Translations under genes and position numbers: made by a program
NCBI GenBank assembly: GCA_902515625.1
Contig: CABXVD010000007.1
Coordinates: 1-37,223, forward strand
DNA: 37,223 bases
From: an uncultured Pelagibacteraceae bacterium
GTDB taxonomy: Bacteria > Pseudomonadota > Alphaproteobacteria > Pelagibacterales > Pelagibacteraceae
Direction: 5' to 3'
The notes under the pieces: model-generated
Seen by the model: the letters and a program-made list of their open reading frames with translations, nothing else
What the model was told of the DNA's origin: nothing
Database searches by the model: none
Shown here: in pieces, positions 1 through 8,137 of the stretch
Layout of the letters: the number at the start of each line of letters is the position of its first letter
Position numbering within the stretch: position 1 is the first letter of the stretch

Positions 1-624
1 TTAGATGATATTAAAGAAAAACTTTTAAGTATCGATAAGAAAACATTAATAAAGTACGGGTCAGTTGTTGGTGCTGTAATTTTATTCTTAATAATTTATT
101 ATGCAATTTTAAACCCAATTGTAGTTAATAAACGTACCCAACTAGATGATATGAATTTAAAGAATCAAGAAATTACTAAATTTGAAAATGACTTAATATC
201 AATTAAGAAAAAAATTAAAAAAATTAAACCAATATATGAAAAAAATTCATCTTTATTTCACTCTAAAAAAGAAGTTGAAGGATTGTATCAAACACTAAGT
301 CAATCCGCTGCAGCAAATGGCTTGATTGTTTCAAAAATAGATAAGCAAAAACCAAAGCCAGTTTTTCTAAATAAGAAAGGAAAAGTTACTAAGAAAAAAC
401 CAAAAAAAGTTACTAAAAAAAATGTTTCTTATTTTACGATACCAGTAAAATTTGAGGTAAAAGGTAATTTTTTAGGCTATATAAGATTTAAACGAGAGCT
501 ATCAAAATCTAATAAGATGTTAAATTTTGAAAAAGAATTAATAAAACTAGAAAAAGAAGGGTCTAGTGGTATAGTTGTTACAGGTGAGCTATCAATTGTA
601 GGATTAACAAATGAATTTTTATAG
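1..624 (+). CDS. pilO: PilO-like type IV pilus inner-membrane assembly protein (5' end outside window)
   Basis: The reading frame is open from the first base, so the gene starts upstream of the window; an internal ATG at 151 is not the real start because the membrane anchor lies before it. The visible part begins with a short cytoplasmic stretch, then one hydrophobic segment at about visible residues 20-37, then a Lys/Glu-rich coiled-coil region and a small alpha/beta domain. This is the usual PilO layout. PilO pairs with PilN and links the cytoplasmic PilM ring to PilP and the secretin in the periplasm. Its end overlaps the next gene by 14 bases, and pilP, pilQ, pilB and pilC follow, which supports the call. 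pilM and pilN are probably just upstream of the window (inference). The sequence itself is too divergent for identification by motif alone. Confidence 0.82.
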   Translation, partial: LDDIKEKLLSIDKKTLIKYGSVVGAVILFLIIYYAILNPIVVNKRTQLDDMNLKNQEITKFENDLISIKKKIKKIKPIYEKNSSLFHSKKEVEGLYQTLSQSAAANGLIVSKIDKQKPKPVFLNKKGKVTKKKPKKVTKKNVSYFTIPVKFEVKGNFLGYIRFKRELSKSNKMLNFEKELIKLEKEGSSGIVVTGELSIVGLTNEFL

Positions 625-1042
625 AAACATTTTTTTTATTTATTTTTTATTAGTTTTAATGTTAACTGGACCCGTTTCAGCTGCGGATGATGATGAACAG
701 TTGTTAAAAACAGAGGAAGAAGAGCTTCCATTAAATAATCCATTTGATGGAACAACTGGCTCCAATGCAACTTCACAATCAGCTTCAAGTACTACTGGAG
801 CAGAATTAGAAAATCCAATGAGTTTATATAACTTTAAATTGGTTGGAGTTATTGCTGGTAAAAAAAGTAGTTATATTTCATTAGTGAGCCAAGATGGAAG
901 AAATATAATCTTGCAATTAAATGAAGAATTATATGATGGATTTAAATTAGTCGATTTAAGATTAAATGAGGCTATATTTAAAAAAGCAGACAACACTTTT
1001 GTTTCTATAAATTTTAAAAATCAAGTTAGAGAGATCAAATGA
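611..1042 (+). CDS. pilP: PilP-like periplasmic pilus alignment protein
   Basis: A 143-residue secreted protein with an N-terminal hydrophobic signal sequence ending near VSA-AD (residues 23-25). A low-complexity acidic/Ser/Thr linker comes next, then a small beta domain from about residue 78 (LYNFKLVGVI...), which resembles the PilP/GspC homology region. PilP connects the PilN/PilO platform to the secretin. Family members are normally lipoproteins, but this one has no cysteine at all, so it would be soluble or held by an uncleaved signal anchor. It overlaps the pilO frame by 14 bases and the pilQ start by 4, so it is translationally coupled. Identification rests on both order and the domain; PilP versus a GspC-type protein is not separable by eye. 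Confidence 0.75.
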   Translation: MNFYRNIFFIYFLLVLMLTGPVSAADDDEQLLKTEEEELPLNNPFDGTTGSNATSQSASSTTGAELENPMSLYNFKLVGVIAGKKSSYISLVSQDGRNIILQLNEELYDGFKLVDLRLNEAIFKKADNTFVSINFKNQVREIK

Positions 1043-2595
1043 GTTTTAAAAATTTGAAGATATTATTTTTATATTTGATTTTAGTTATCAGTGTGACTGG
1101 CTGTACTGTAAAAGATGGAAAAATAGTAAAAACAACGAAAGATTTCAAACAACCTGACACTTTAATAAAAGACGATATTAGAAAAAAAGGACAGTCAGAA
1201 ATTTCTAAAACCATAGATATGGGACCAAAACCTGTTTTTGGTGATGCAACAAAGCTTAAAAAAAGAAAAACAATTTCATCTCAGACAGCTAAAAACTATT
1301 TATTAATTCCAAAAAAGTATAAAAATTTAAAACAGACGGTGACCTTAAAGTTTCAAAATCTTGATTTTAGAGAAACAATGAAGCTGATGAGTAAAATGGG
1401 TCAAATAAATATTTTAGTTGGTGATGAAGTTGCTGGAGAAATATCTGCTGAATTAATTAATGTGCCATGGGATAAGGCATTTCAAGCACTTTTAGACACT
1501 AAAAATTATGCTTCAGATATTGATGTTGAAAGTAATTTAATTAGAGTTCATTCTCCTTCACAATTAACACAACAAGACACCTATAAAACATCAAGAGCGG
1601 CTGCAGTAAAAAATAAAGTTGAGTTAGAGGATTCAGTTGAGCCAATATTATCGGAAATTTTTAGACTTTATTATATAACACCTGCAGAAGCGAAAAAAAC
1701 AATAACAGAACTATTCACTGAAAAAGACTCATTTAATCCAATTAAAATTACAGAAGAAACTACAACCCGTTCTATTATTGTAAGAGGTAAACAAAAAGAT
1801 TTAGATGTAGTAGATAAGGTGATCGGTGAAATTGATGTTAGGACAAAGCAGGTTTTAATTGAAGCATTTATAGTTGAGGCGAGCTCAGATTTTGAAAGAG
1901 CTTTAGGAACTAGATTAGGTGGTTATTATCAAAAATTTGGAAATGTAGCAGGGGGTGTTGCTGGAAGTTCAAGCACAGGAAGTAAAGAGGCTCCTGATTT
2001 AGGTTTAGCAGCAGGTTTAGGCTCAGCAAAAGATACACTTACTAATTTTCCAGCTGCAGGCGCGACAAGTGGTATTGGTCTTTTAAAAAGGACTACAACT
2101 GGAGTTTTAAAGTTAGAAATAACTGCTCTAGAAAGTATGGGATTGGGTAAAACTATCTCTAATCCAAAAGTTTTCACTTTAGATAATCAAGTTGCAACTG
2201 TAACCCAAGGACAACAAATTGCATACCAAGGAACATCTGAAGGAGGTGGAACAACAACATCTTTTAAAGATGCTGCCTTAATTTTGCAAGTTACTCCATC
2301 AATAATTGGAGATGGAAATGTTTTGTTAGATATAAAAGTTAATAATGATAGTCCTGACACGTCTTCAGTTGCAGATGAACCACCTATAAATAAAATGGAA
2401 ATTATAACTAAGCTACTTGTTGCTGATGGAGATATAGTTGTAATAGGTGGAATTAAAAAGAATCAAGTAAGTGACAGTAAAAATCAAATGCCAGGAGTTG
2501 GTGATATGCCAGTAATTGGAAATTTATTTAAGGGAAAGGCTAAAAAAGATAACTTAGATGAATTATTGGTGTTTATTGCTGCTAAGGTATTATAA
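1039..2595 (+). CDS. pilQ: PilQ-type secretin, lipoprotein form
   Basis: Outer-membrane channel for the pilus fibre. The start gives a signal peptide with a lipobox (VTGC, Cys22), so the mature protein should be lipid-anchored. After a Lys-rich linker, a secretin N-terminal (STN/N0-like) domain occurs at about 100-170 (TLKFQNLDFRETMKLMSKMG), then an N1/NolW-like domain at about 205-275 (FRLYYITPAEAKKTI...). The secretin core runs from about 280 to 518 and ends with the conserved MPGVGDMPVIGNLF and LLVFIAAKVL stretches. At 518 residues it is shorter than typical PilQ (about 700) because the peptidoglycan-binding AMIN domains are missing. It overlaps pilP by 4 bases and precedes pilB by 2. Confidence is high for secretin and somewhat lower for PilQ over MshL, whose short lipoprotein architecture it resembles. 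Confidence 0.9.
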   Translation: MSFKNLKILFLYLILVISVTGCTVKDGKIVKTTKDFKQPDTLIKDDIRKKGQSEISKTIDMGPKPVFGDATKLKKRKTISSQTAKNYLLIPKKYKNLKQTVTLKFQNLDFRETMKLMSKMGQINILVGDEVAGEISAELINVPWDKAFQALLDTKNYASDIDVESNLIRVHSPSQLTQQDTYKTSRAAAVKNKVELEDSVEPILSEIFRLYYITPAEAKKTITELFTEKDSFNPIKITEETTTRSIIVRGKQKDLDVVDKVIGEIDVRTKQVLIEAFIVEASSDFERALGTRLGGYYQKFGNVAGGVAGSSSTGSKEAPDLGLAAGLGSAKDTLTNFPAAGATSGIGLLKRTTTGVLKLEITALESMGLGKTISNPKVFTLDNQVATVTQGQQIAYQGTSEGGGTTTSFKDAALILQVTPSIIGDGNVLLDIKVNNDSPDTSSVADEPPINKMEIITKLLVADGDIVVIGGIKKNQVSDSKNQMPGVGDMPVIGNLFKGKAKKDNLDELLVFIAAKVL

Positions 2596-2597
2596 TA

Positions 2598-4367
2598 ATG
2601 TTTAATATAAGTAGAGAAAGCGAAGTTAATATTGTTAACACACTTATAGACCACGATGTTATTTCGGGTACAGATTTAATTAAAATTAAACAAGCAAGCA
2701 ATGATGGAGAAAAATCTCAAATAGAAACTATTTTTGAATTAGAGTTAGCTAACGAACAACAAATTTTAGATATTTTAATTAAAGAACAAGCTCTTGAGGT
2801 TGTTGATCTGTCAAAAGAGTCTCCAACAGAAGAGTTGAAAAAAATTCTTCCTTCAAATTATATTACAATGAATTTTATTGCTCCATTTAGAATAGATGGA
2901 AATATATTGCATATTGCAATTTCTGATAGTTCAAAACTTAGTTTAATGAGAAATTTAAAAACGATAACTAAAAAAGAAATTGAGTTACATGGTGCGAAAG
3001 TTTCACAAATATCTACATTTATTGATCAATTGCTATCTGATGGAGAAACAACTGTTCAAAGCATAGTTGAAGCTAAAAAAGCTGAAGAACAAGAAAGAGA
3101 AAAACAAAAAGAATTTGACTCAGAATTCTCAGAGGCAGGGGAAGTTTTAGAAAAAGAAGAGTTGGAAGAAGATATAGAAGCAATTGAAAATGAGTCTGAG
3201 GTTATTAAGTTTAGTACAGCAGTTGTTGCTGAAGCTATTAAAAGTGGAGTTAGTGATATTCATATTGAACCCTATAGGTTCTCTTCAAGAGTTCGTTATA
3301 GAACTGATGGTATACTTCAAGAACAAACTAAATTCGCAAGATTTCTTCATGATAATTATGGTGCAGTTGTTACCAGATTTAAAATTATGGGAAAACTAGA
3401 TATTGCAGAAAGAAGATTACCACAAGATGGAGCGATACCGTTTAGAATAGATGGTAAAATTGTAGACTTGCGATTATCAATTTTGCCAACAGCAAATAAT
3501 GAGAGAATTGTAATGAGGGTTCTAAATAAAGACGCAGGTAATATAAGTTTAGAACAATTAAATTTTGAAGAAACTGATTTAAAAAATTTGAGAAAAGCAA
3601 TTCATGGTACTCAAGGATTAATATTAGTTACTGGTCCAACAGGGTCTGGAAAAACAACAACTCTTTATAGTATTTTAAAAGAAGTAAGCAAACCTGATTT
3701 AAATATTTTAACTGCAGAAGATCCTGTTGAATTTGAATTAGATGGAGTAGGGCAAGTTCAAACTAAAGATGATATAGGATTTACTTTTGCAACGGCATTA
3801 AGATCTTTTTTACGTCAAGATCCTGAAATTATTCTGATTGGGGAGATGAGAGATAAGGAAACAGTTGATATTGGGCTTAAAGCTGCTTTGACGGGTCACT
3901 TAGTTTTTAGTACTCTTCACACTAATGATGCTCCAAGTACAATTACTAGATTGCAGAATATGGGGACACCAGATTATTTAATTAGTGCAGCATGTACATT
4001 AGTTTTGGCACAGAGACTTGCAAGAAAAACATGTGAAGATTGCAGAATACCTGATGAAGATGTAACCCCAGATGTTTTAACACAACTTGGAATTTCTTCA
4101 GAACAAGCTTCAAGAGCAAAAGTTTTTAAAGGAAAGGGTTGTAATAAGTGTAATGATACTGGTTACAAAGGTAGAATGGGTATTTACGAAATTTTAAATG
4201 TTACAAAACCAATTAAAGAAGCTATTTTATCAAAAGCGACTACACCTGAAATTAAAAAGATTGCAGTAGAAGAGGGTTTTAGAACCATGCAAGATATGGG
4301 TAGAGAGATGATACTTTCGGGTGATTTAAACTTTAGAGAATTTGATAGAGTACTTTCATCTGATTAA
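2598..4367 (+). CDS. pilB: PilB/GspE-family pilus extension ATPase
   Basis: Hexameric cytoplasmic motor that powers pilus polymerisation. The N-terminal GspE_N (MshEN-like) domain covers about residues 1-150, followed by an acidic coiled linker (about 155-200) and the ATPase core. Walker A is GPTGSGKTTT starting at Gly346; the Walker B region LRQDPEIILIGEMRD lies near 404-418, preceded by an Asp box around TAEDPVE. A tetracysteine zinc motif (Cys479, Cys482, Cys515, Cys518) is typical of PilB/GspE and absent from the retraction ATPase PilT. Length (589 aa) is normal for PilB. It starts 2 bases after pilQ and ends 9 bases before pilC. No pilT is visible in the window. Confidence 0.95.
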   Translation: MFNISRESEVNIVNTLIDHDVISGTDLIKIKQASNDGEKSQIETIFELELANEQQILDILIKEQALEVVDLSKESPTEELKKILPSNYITMNFIAPFRIDGNILHIAISDSSKLSLMRNLKTITKKEIELHGAKVSQISTFIDQLLSDGETTVQSIVEAKKAEEQEREKQKEFDSEFSEAGEVLEKEELEEDIEAIENESEVIKFSTAVVAEAIKSGVSDIHIEPYRFSSRVRYRTDGILQEQTKFARFLHDNYGAVVTRFKIMGKLDIAERRLPQDGAIPFRIDGKIVDLRLSILPTANNERIVMRVLNKDAGNISLEQLNFEETDLKNLRKAIHGTQGLILVTGPTGSGKTTTLYSILKEVSKPDLNILTAEDPVEFELDGVGQVQTKDDIGFTFATALRSFLRQDPEIILIGEMRDKETVDIGLKAALTGHLVFSTLHTNDAPSTITRLQNMGTPDYLISAACTLVLAQRLARKTCEDCRIPDEDVTPDVLTQLGISSEQASRAKVFKGKGCNKCNDTGYKGRMGIYEILNVTKPIKEAILSKATTPEIKKIAVEEGFRTMQDMGREMILSGDLNFREFDRVLSSD

Positions 4368-4376
4368 ACATAAACA

Positions 4377-5615
4377 ATGGAAAACTATACTTACAAAGGC
4401 ATTTCCGGAAGCAAATATATTTCAGGCGAAATTGAAGCATTAAATTTAGACGAAGCCTCTCATAAACTTAAACAACAAAAAATTATAATCACCAATATAA
4501 CCAAGACTCAAAAAAAAGGGGCAGCCAAAACAAAAGAAAAGAAAAAAGGCTCTCAAATTAGTTTATTTAAAAAAAAGATTAAACCTCAAGATACTGTAGT
4601 TTTTTCAAAACAATTCGCAACAATGGTTAAAGCTGGTTTGCCAATATTAGGTACATTACAAATGTTAAGAGACCAAACAGAACACCCAACAATGAAGGAA
4701 ATAATTGAAGATATTAGGAAAAGTTTAGAGGGTGGTGTTACTTTATCAAAATGTTTTGCTAAATATCCTAAAACATTTGATAATATTTATGTTAATTTAA
4801 TTAAAGCAGGTGAGGCCAGTGGTAAACTAGATCTTTTTTTATTGAAACTTGTTGATTCCCTTGAAAAAAAAGAAGCAATTAAGAAAAAGATTAAAGGAGC
4901 GTTAATGTACCCAACTGTCATGTTTATTGTGGCAATTTCAGTAATGGTTTTTATGTTAACAAATGTGGTCCCAGTTTTTGCTGAAATGTATGGTGGAATG
5001 GGAGTTGCTCTGCCTACTCCTACTGCAGTCATTTTACAAGCAAGTGATTTTATGCGAGGCTCTGGTGGAAAAATAGTGTTCTTAACTTTAGCCATTGGTT
5101 TTGCTATTTTCAAATACACAACGACTAAAATTGAAAAAATTAAATATATGTGGCATGGAAGAGTGTTAAAACTTCCAATTTTTGGACCAATGATTTTAAA
5201 ATCTATGTTAGCTAGAATTGCACTAGTTATGGGAAATTTAAGTGCGGCAGGTGTAAACTTACTAGAAAGTCTTGAAATCGCTAAATCAGTTAGCACTAAT
5301 GTAGTAGTAACTGAAGCATTAGAAAATGTAAAAAAAGGAGTTTTTTCTGGAGATACGCTTACAAAATTATTTTTAAAAGAACCAATTTTTCCACCAACAT
5401 TTAGTCAATTAATTTCGGTGGGAGAACAGACAGGTAGTTTGGATGAAATGTTCACTTCTGTTGCGAGTTATTATGAGGAGGAATTTGATACTGCAGTTGA
5501 AAATATGTCGACTTTGATTGAACCTATTATGATTGTTTTTATGGGATCAATGATTGGTGGTTTGATGATCGCAATGTATTCACCAATATTTAATATTGGT
5601 GCAATTATTGGTTAA
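4377..5615 (+). CDS. pilC: PilC/GspF-family inner-membrane platform protein
   Basis: Polytopic platform protein on which PilB acts to insert pilin subunits. An N-terminal domain with the usual YKG start motif is followed by a very Lys-rich linker (about residues 43-70). Two T2SF domains follow: VVFSKQFATMVKAGLPI opens the first near 80, and LARIALVMGNLSAAGV opens the second near 280. Hydrophobic segments lie near 178-200, 230-245 and 385-410. At 412 aa it has the normal family length. Its 3' end overlaps the 3' end of the convergent RsbW-like gene by 11 bases, with only a T-rich tract beyond the stop, so no clear independent terminator separates them. Confidence 0.94.
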   Translation: MENYTYKGISGSKYISGEIEALNLDEASHKLKQQKIIITNITKTQKKGAAKTKEKKKGSQISLFKKKIKPQDTVVFSKQFATMVKAGLPILGTLQMLRDQTEHPTMKEIIEDIRKSLEGGVTLSKCFAKYPKTFDNIYVNLIKAGEASGKLDLFLLKLVDSLEKKEAIKKKIKGALMYPTVMFIVAISVMVFMLTNVVPVFAEMYGGMGVALPTPTAVILQASDFMRGSGGKIVFLTLAIGFAIFKYTTTKIEKIKYMWHGRVLKLPIFGPMILKSMLARIALVMGNLSAAGVNLLESLEIAKSVSTNVVVTEALENVKKGVFSGDTLTKLFLKEPIFPPTFSQLISVGEQTGSLDEMFTSVASYYEEEFDTAVENMSTLIEPIMIVFMGSMIGGLMIAMYSPIFNIGAIIG

Positions 5616-6027
5616 TAATTTTTTTTTTTAAAATAAGGTGGTTAACCCAATCATCAGTTTTTTCTTTATTAAAAATAATTTCATCCATTACTTGTTTAAT
5701 AAAAAAAGTTCCTAACCCACCTGGTTTAATATCATCTAAATCTCTTGGTTTAACATTTTCTTCTATTACAAGTTTACCCTTGTCATAAAGATCAATTTGT
5801 AATTCGTTATTATTATATGAAATTTGTAATCTCATTTTGTCTGGACTATCTTTATTTTCATATGCATGTTTGATAATGTTTTGTGCTGCTTCGGAAATAA
5901 CAAGAATTAATTTTTCTTGCTCATTTTCTAAATCTTGATTTTTTTGAAAAATTTCTCTGCAGAAATTTCTTATTTCTCTTAGGCTTGAGGATTTAATTTC
6001 AAAATCAGCATGTAGGGTAAAGCTCAT
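5605..6027 (-). CDS. RsbW/SpoIIAB-like serine kinase (GHKL ATPase), anti-sigma-type
   Basis: A 140-residue stand-alone HATPase_c protein. The N box is visible as EAAQNIIKHAY (about residues 46-56), a G1-like motif as DKG (about 82-84) and a glycine-rich lid as PGGLGTFFIKQVMDEI (about 101-116). This pattern is that of RsbW/SpoIIAB/BtrW kinases, which phosphorylate a partner STAS protein and sequester a sigma factor or another target. The STAS partner is the next gene upstream on the same strand, 23 bases away. No sigma factor and no PP2C phosphatase are in the window, so the output is unknown. Its position inside a pilus locus suggests, but does not prove, control of pilus expression or activity. 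Confidence 0.85.
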   Translation of the reverse strand: MSFTLHADFEIKSSSLREIRNFCREIFQKNQDLENEQEKLILVISEAAQNIIKHAYENKDSPDKMRLQISYNNNELQIDLYDKGKLVIEENVKPRDLDDIKPGGLGTFFIKQVMDEIIFNKEKTDDWVNHLILKKKIINQ

Positions 6028-6050
6028 TTTGTATTCAGATTTTGATATTT

Positions 6051-6350
6051 TTATTCAATATTTAATATTTGCTCTAGCTTTGCCATCATTATGACTTTAA
6101 GAACTGATTTGCTGATTTCTTTAAGCACAACCTTTTTTCCTAACTCTACTGCTTTTTGGTGACTTTCAATTAAAACTGAAATTCCAGAAGAGTCCATGTA
6201 CTGCACATCTTTAAGATTTATATGAATTTCATTTGCAGACTCAATAAGCGGCATAATGGCCTCTTTTGCCTTATCTCCAACATCCATATCTATTTCGCCA
6301 TTAAGGTAGATTGTAGATATGTTGTTTTCTTCTGTTACGTTATAAGTCAT
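6051..6350 (-). CDS. STAS-domain anti-anti-sigma factor (RsbV/SpoIIAA-like)
   Basis: A 99-residue single STAS domain. The signature MDSSGISVLIESH (about residues 52-64) contains the conserved Asp-Ser-Ser, where the serine is the usual phosphorylation site in SpoIIAA/RsbV proteins. It is the first gene of a two-gene minus-strand operon with the RsbW-like kinase downstream, the classical partner-switch arrangement. It is transcribed divergently from the major pilin gene, sharing a 177-base AT-rich spacer, so the two transcription units could be co-regulated (inference). The serine is present, so the switch appears intact. Confidence 0.88.
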   Translation of the reverse strand: MTYNVTEENNISTIYLNGEIDMDVGDKAKEAIMPLIESANEIHINLKDVQYMDSSGISVLIESHQKAVELGKKVVLKEISKSVLKVIMMAKLEQILNIE

Positions 6351-6477
6351 GTATTAAATTGTGATATTATTAGCATTTTATTTTATTTTTAGAACTAAAT
6401 TCTTCAATTATTAGTTGTTTTTTTTACAAAAAATTAATACATTTTGTATTTACAAGTGAAATTTAAATACTTAAAAT

Positions 6478-6527
6478 TTGAATTAAAGAGTTATAATTAT
6501 AAAAGTTATAATAAATAGGAAAAAATT
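6478..6527 (+). promoter_or_regulatory. Probable pilA promoter and leader
   Basis: The 177-base spacer between the STAS gene and pilA is strongly AT-rich. Two copies of AGTTATAAT (6489-6497 and 6504-6512) lie 15 bases apart and each contains a perfect -10-like TATAAT. The upstream copy is the better -10 candidate, because the downstream copy would leave almost no leader before the AGGA ribosome site at 6517-6520. No good -35 hexamer lies at 16-18 bases from either copy; TTGAAT at 6478 is badly spaced. In DNA this AT-rich TATAAT can occur by chance. Confidence 0.35.
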
Positions 6528-7031
6528 ATGAAAAAAAATAAACAAAAAGGTTTTACATTAATTGAATTGCTAGTGGTTGTAGCAATTATAGGAATTTTAG
6601 CATCAGTAGGTGTTGTTGCATATAACGGATACACTAGTTCAGCACAAAAAAGTGCAGCTGACTCAAATCACAACTCAGTTGTTAAGTGGATACAAAATGA
6701 ATATCAAAAATGTTCTATTGGAGAAGATACTGCAATGAATGCAAACCTTGATTGTATAGATGATTCGAATGAGGCAGCAGATAGCACAGATGTAGCTAAG
6801 GCTACAATTGCATCTCAACAAGCTGATACTGCAAAGATGAACAATCCTTATACAAAAACAGCAGCAGTACAAAATGAAGGAACAACAGTACCCACTATTT
6901 GTTCTACTACTAATAGAGGTCAGATAGTAATAACAACAGATGGTGATACTAAAATTATAGTAACTACATGTAAAGCAGCTAAAGATGGGGATACAACAAA
7001 TCTTCTGTCAGATACAATTGCATTAAATTAA
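6528..7031 (+). CDS. pilA: Type IV major pilin (PilA-like)
   Basis: Class III signal: seven-residue basic leader, Gly8, then Phe9-Thr-Leu-Ile-Glu13, with the conserved Glu at +5 of the mature protein and a hydrophobic helix to about residue 33. A prepilin peptidase would cleave after Gly8. The mature domain has four cysteines (62, 76, 125, 148), consistent with two disulfides including the C-terminal D-region loop. The globular part is rich in Ala, Thr, Asp and Asn and ends with a Thr/Asn/Leu-rich tail. A clear ribosome site (AGGA, 6517-6520) precedes it. Its own promoter region and closeness to the assembly genes suggest that it is the main fibre subunit; expression level is not shown by sequence alone. 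Confidence 0.92.
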   Translation: MKKNKQKGFTLIELLVVVAIIGILASVGVVAYNGYTSSAQKSAADSNHNSVVKWIQNEYQKCSIGEDTAMNANLDCIDDSNEAADSTDVAKATIASQQADTAKMNNPYTKTAAVQNEGTTVPTICSTTNRGQIVITTDGDTKIIVTTCKAAKDGDTTNLLSDTIALN

Positions 7032-7044
7032 AAATTTAATTTAA

Positions 7045-7485
7045 TTGAGAAATAAAAAAAACTTAAGTGGTTTTACACTAACTGAGTTATTAGTTGTTGT
7101 AGCCATACTTGGTATACTTTCTGCGGTAGGAATAGTTAGTTACAATGGCTATGTTGGTTCTGCACAAAGAAAATCTGCTGAAAATTTAATGCAACAAATA
7201 GCATTAGCTCAATCGGAACATCTATCTGATAATGGTACCTATTATAGTGTATCAGAATCTAATTGTGAACCAACTACTGAAACACTAGCAGATATTTATC
7301 AAAATCTTTTAGGATCAACAACTGCTGCTAAAGCCACTGAAAAAGCAAAAGATAGTGCTTTTGCAATTTGTATATCCAAAGATGAGAGAGAAGGGAGCCA
7401 AACAGAATATCTAATAACTGCATCTAAAGGGGACCTTAAAATTTACATGAATTCTGTGGGTGAAATTGATAGCAATGAAGAATAA
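7045..7485 (+). CDS. Second type IV pilin, TTG start
   Basis: A second prepilin-like protein of 146 residues. It has a short basic leader, Gly9, then Phe-Thr-Leu-Thr-Glu with Glu at +5, and a hydrophobic helix (LLVVVAILGILSAVGIVSY) close to that of the preceding pilin. A stop codon lies immediately before the TTG (TAA at 7042-7044) and no Met codon precedes the pilin motif, so TTG is the only sensible start. No Shine-Dalgarno is visible and the gene begins 13 bases after pilA, suggesting dependence on re-initiation from pilA. Two Cys lie in the globular part (SNCEPT and AICISK). It could be a minor pilin or an alternative major pilin; duplication from pilA is likely given the shared helix. 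Confidence 0.88.
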   Translation: MRNKKNLSGFTLTELLVVVAILGILSAVGIVSYNGYVGSAQRKSAENLMQQIALAQSEHLSDNGTYYSVSESNCEPTTETLADIYQNLLGSTTAAKATEKAKDSAFAICISKDEREGSQTEYLITASKGDLKIYMNSVGEIDSNEE

Positions 7486-7503
7486 TTTATTAGCTGATGT
7501 AAA

Positions 7504-7767
7504 ATGAAAATAAAATTTGAATTATTAACTAATTTATCAAATAACAAGTTATCTCAAAGACAAAAAATATTTTTATCAGCAAGTATTGGATGGATAGTTT
7601 TTATTGGTTTTTTGACTTGGTTAAATGGAATTAATGATCTTGCATTAATAAAAACTTTTAGATGGGATGAATGGTTTTGGTTTGGAATTGTTCCCGCAAC
7701 AACTCCTTATATAATTTACTACATTTGGAGACCACAAAGTAACCAAGAAGACGATAAGCAAGAGTAA
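7504..7767 (+). CDS. Small membrane protein, function unknown
   Basis: Not recognised. An 87-residue protein with a basic N-terminus, a hydrophobic segment at about residues 23-40 (ending in FIGFLTW) and a second Trp/Tyr-rich one at about 57-74 (FWFGIVPATTPYIIYYIW), then an acidic, Gln-rich tail. This predicts a two-helix inner-membrane protein. It follows the second pilin by 18 bases and precedes a small lipoprotein by 15, so it is probably transcribed with the pilin genes. An accessory role in the pilus is conceivable from position only. Confidence 0.6.
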   Translation: MKIKFELLTNLSNNKLSQRQKIFLSASIGWIVFIGFLTWLNGINDLALIKTFRWDEWFWFGIVPATTPYIIYYIWRPQSNQEDDKQE

Positions 7768-7782
7768 AAATTAATCACAAAC

Positions 7783-8079
7783 ATGAACAAATTTCTAAAA
7801 GTTCTAATCATTTTAATAATGTTTTCAGGTTGCACTCAAAATACAGCTCAACTTGTCCCAGCTTTGTCATTTGCAACTAGTGGGAGTATAAGTAAAGCTC
7901 TTTTATCAGGATCCATAAACAAGGGTATTAAACATCACACAGGCAAGAGTGTTAGCGAGCATATGGCCCAATCTTTGCAGCGAAATTTAGATTGTTCTGA
8001 TAATACTAGCAATGAGTTGTTAACAATCTTCTTCGTAAATTACTCAGATATAGACTGTTATTCACAAAGTATTAATTAA
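7783..8079 (+). CDS. Small predicted lipoprotein
   Basis: A 98-residue protein. A short signal peptide ends in a lipobox (FSGC, Cys17), so lipidation is predicted. The mature part has a Ser/Gly/Ala-rich helix-like stretch (FATSGSISKALLSGSINKGI), a GKSVSEHMAQSL segment and three more cysteines (73, 92 region and lipobox aside). No catalytic motif is seen. It is the last plus-strand gene before a 58-base gap, and lies 15 bases after the preceding membrane-protein gene. It could be an envelope accessory of the pilus cluster; this rests on position only. Confidence 0.6.
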   Translation: MNKFLKVLIILIMFSGCTQNTAQLVPALSFATSGSISKALLSGSINKGIKHHTGKSVSEHMAQSLQRNLDCSDNTSNELLTIFFVNYSDIDCYSQSIN

Positions 8080-8137
8080 AAGCCATTAGAGTGCTTTATT
8101 GAGTGAAATTAAAATATTATTTGTTAGCTTGTTATAA

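Noticed and set aside
4787-5296. Long open frame (169 codons) on the minus strand inside pilC
   Set aside because: It is antisense to a well-supported pilC, has no domain pattern or ribosome site, and shows the composition expected of a shadow frame.
5610-5647. GGTTAA/TTAACC inverted repeat with a T-run near the pilC stop
   Set aside because: The 26-base loop and six-pair stem are unconvincing, and the region codes for the end of the kinase gene on the other strand.
8080-8098. AAAGC...GCTTT hairpin after the small lipoprotein gene
   Set aside because: Only five pairs with a nine-base loop and no T-run; too weak to call a terminator.
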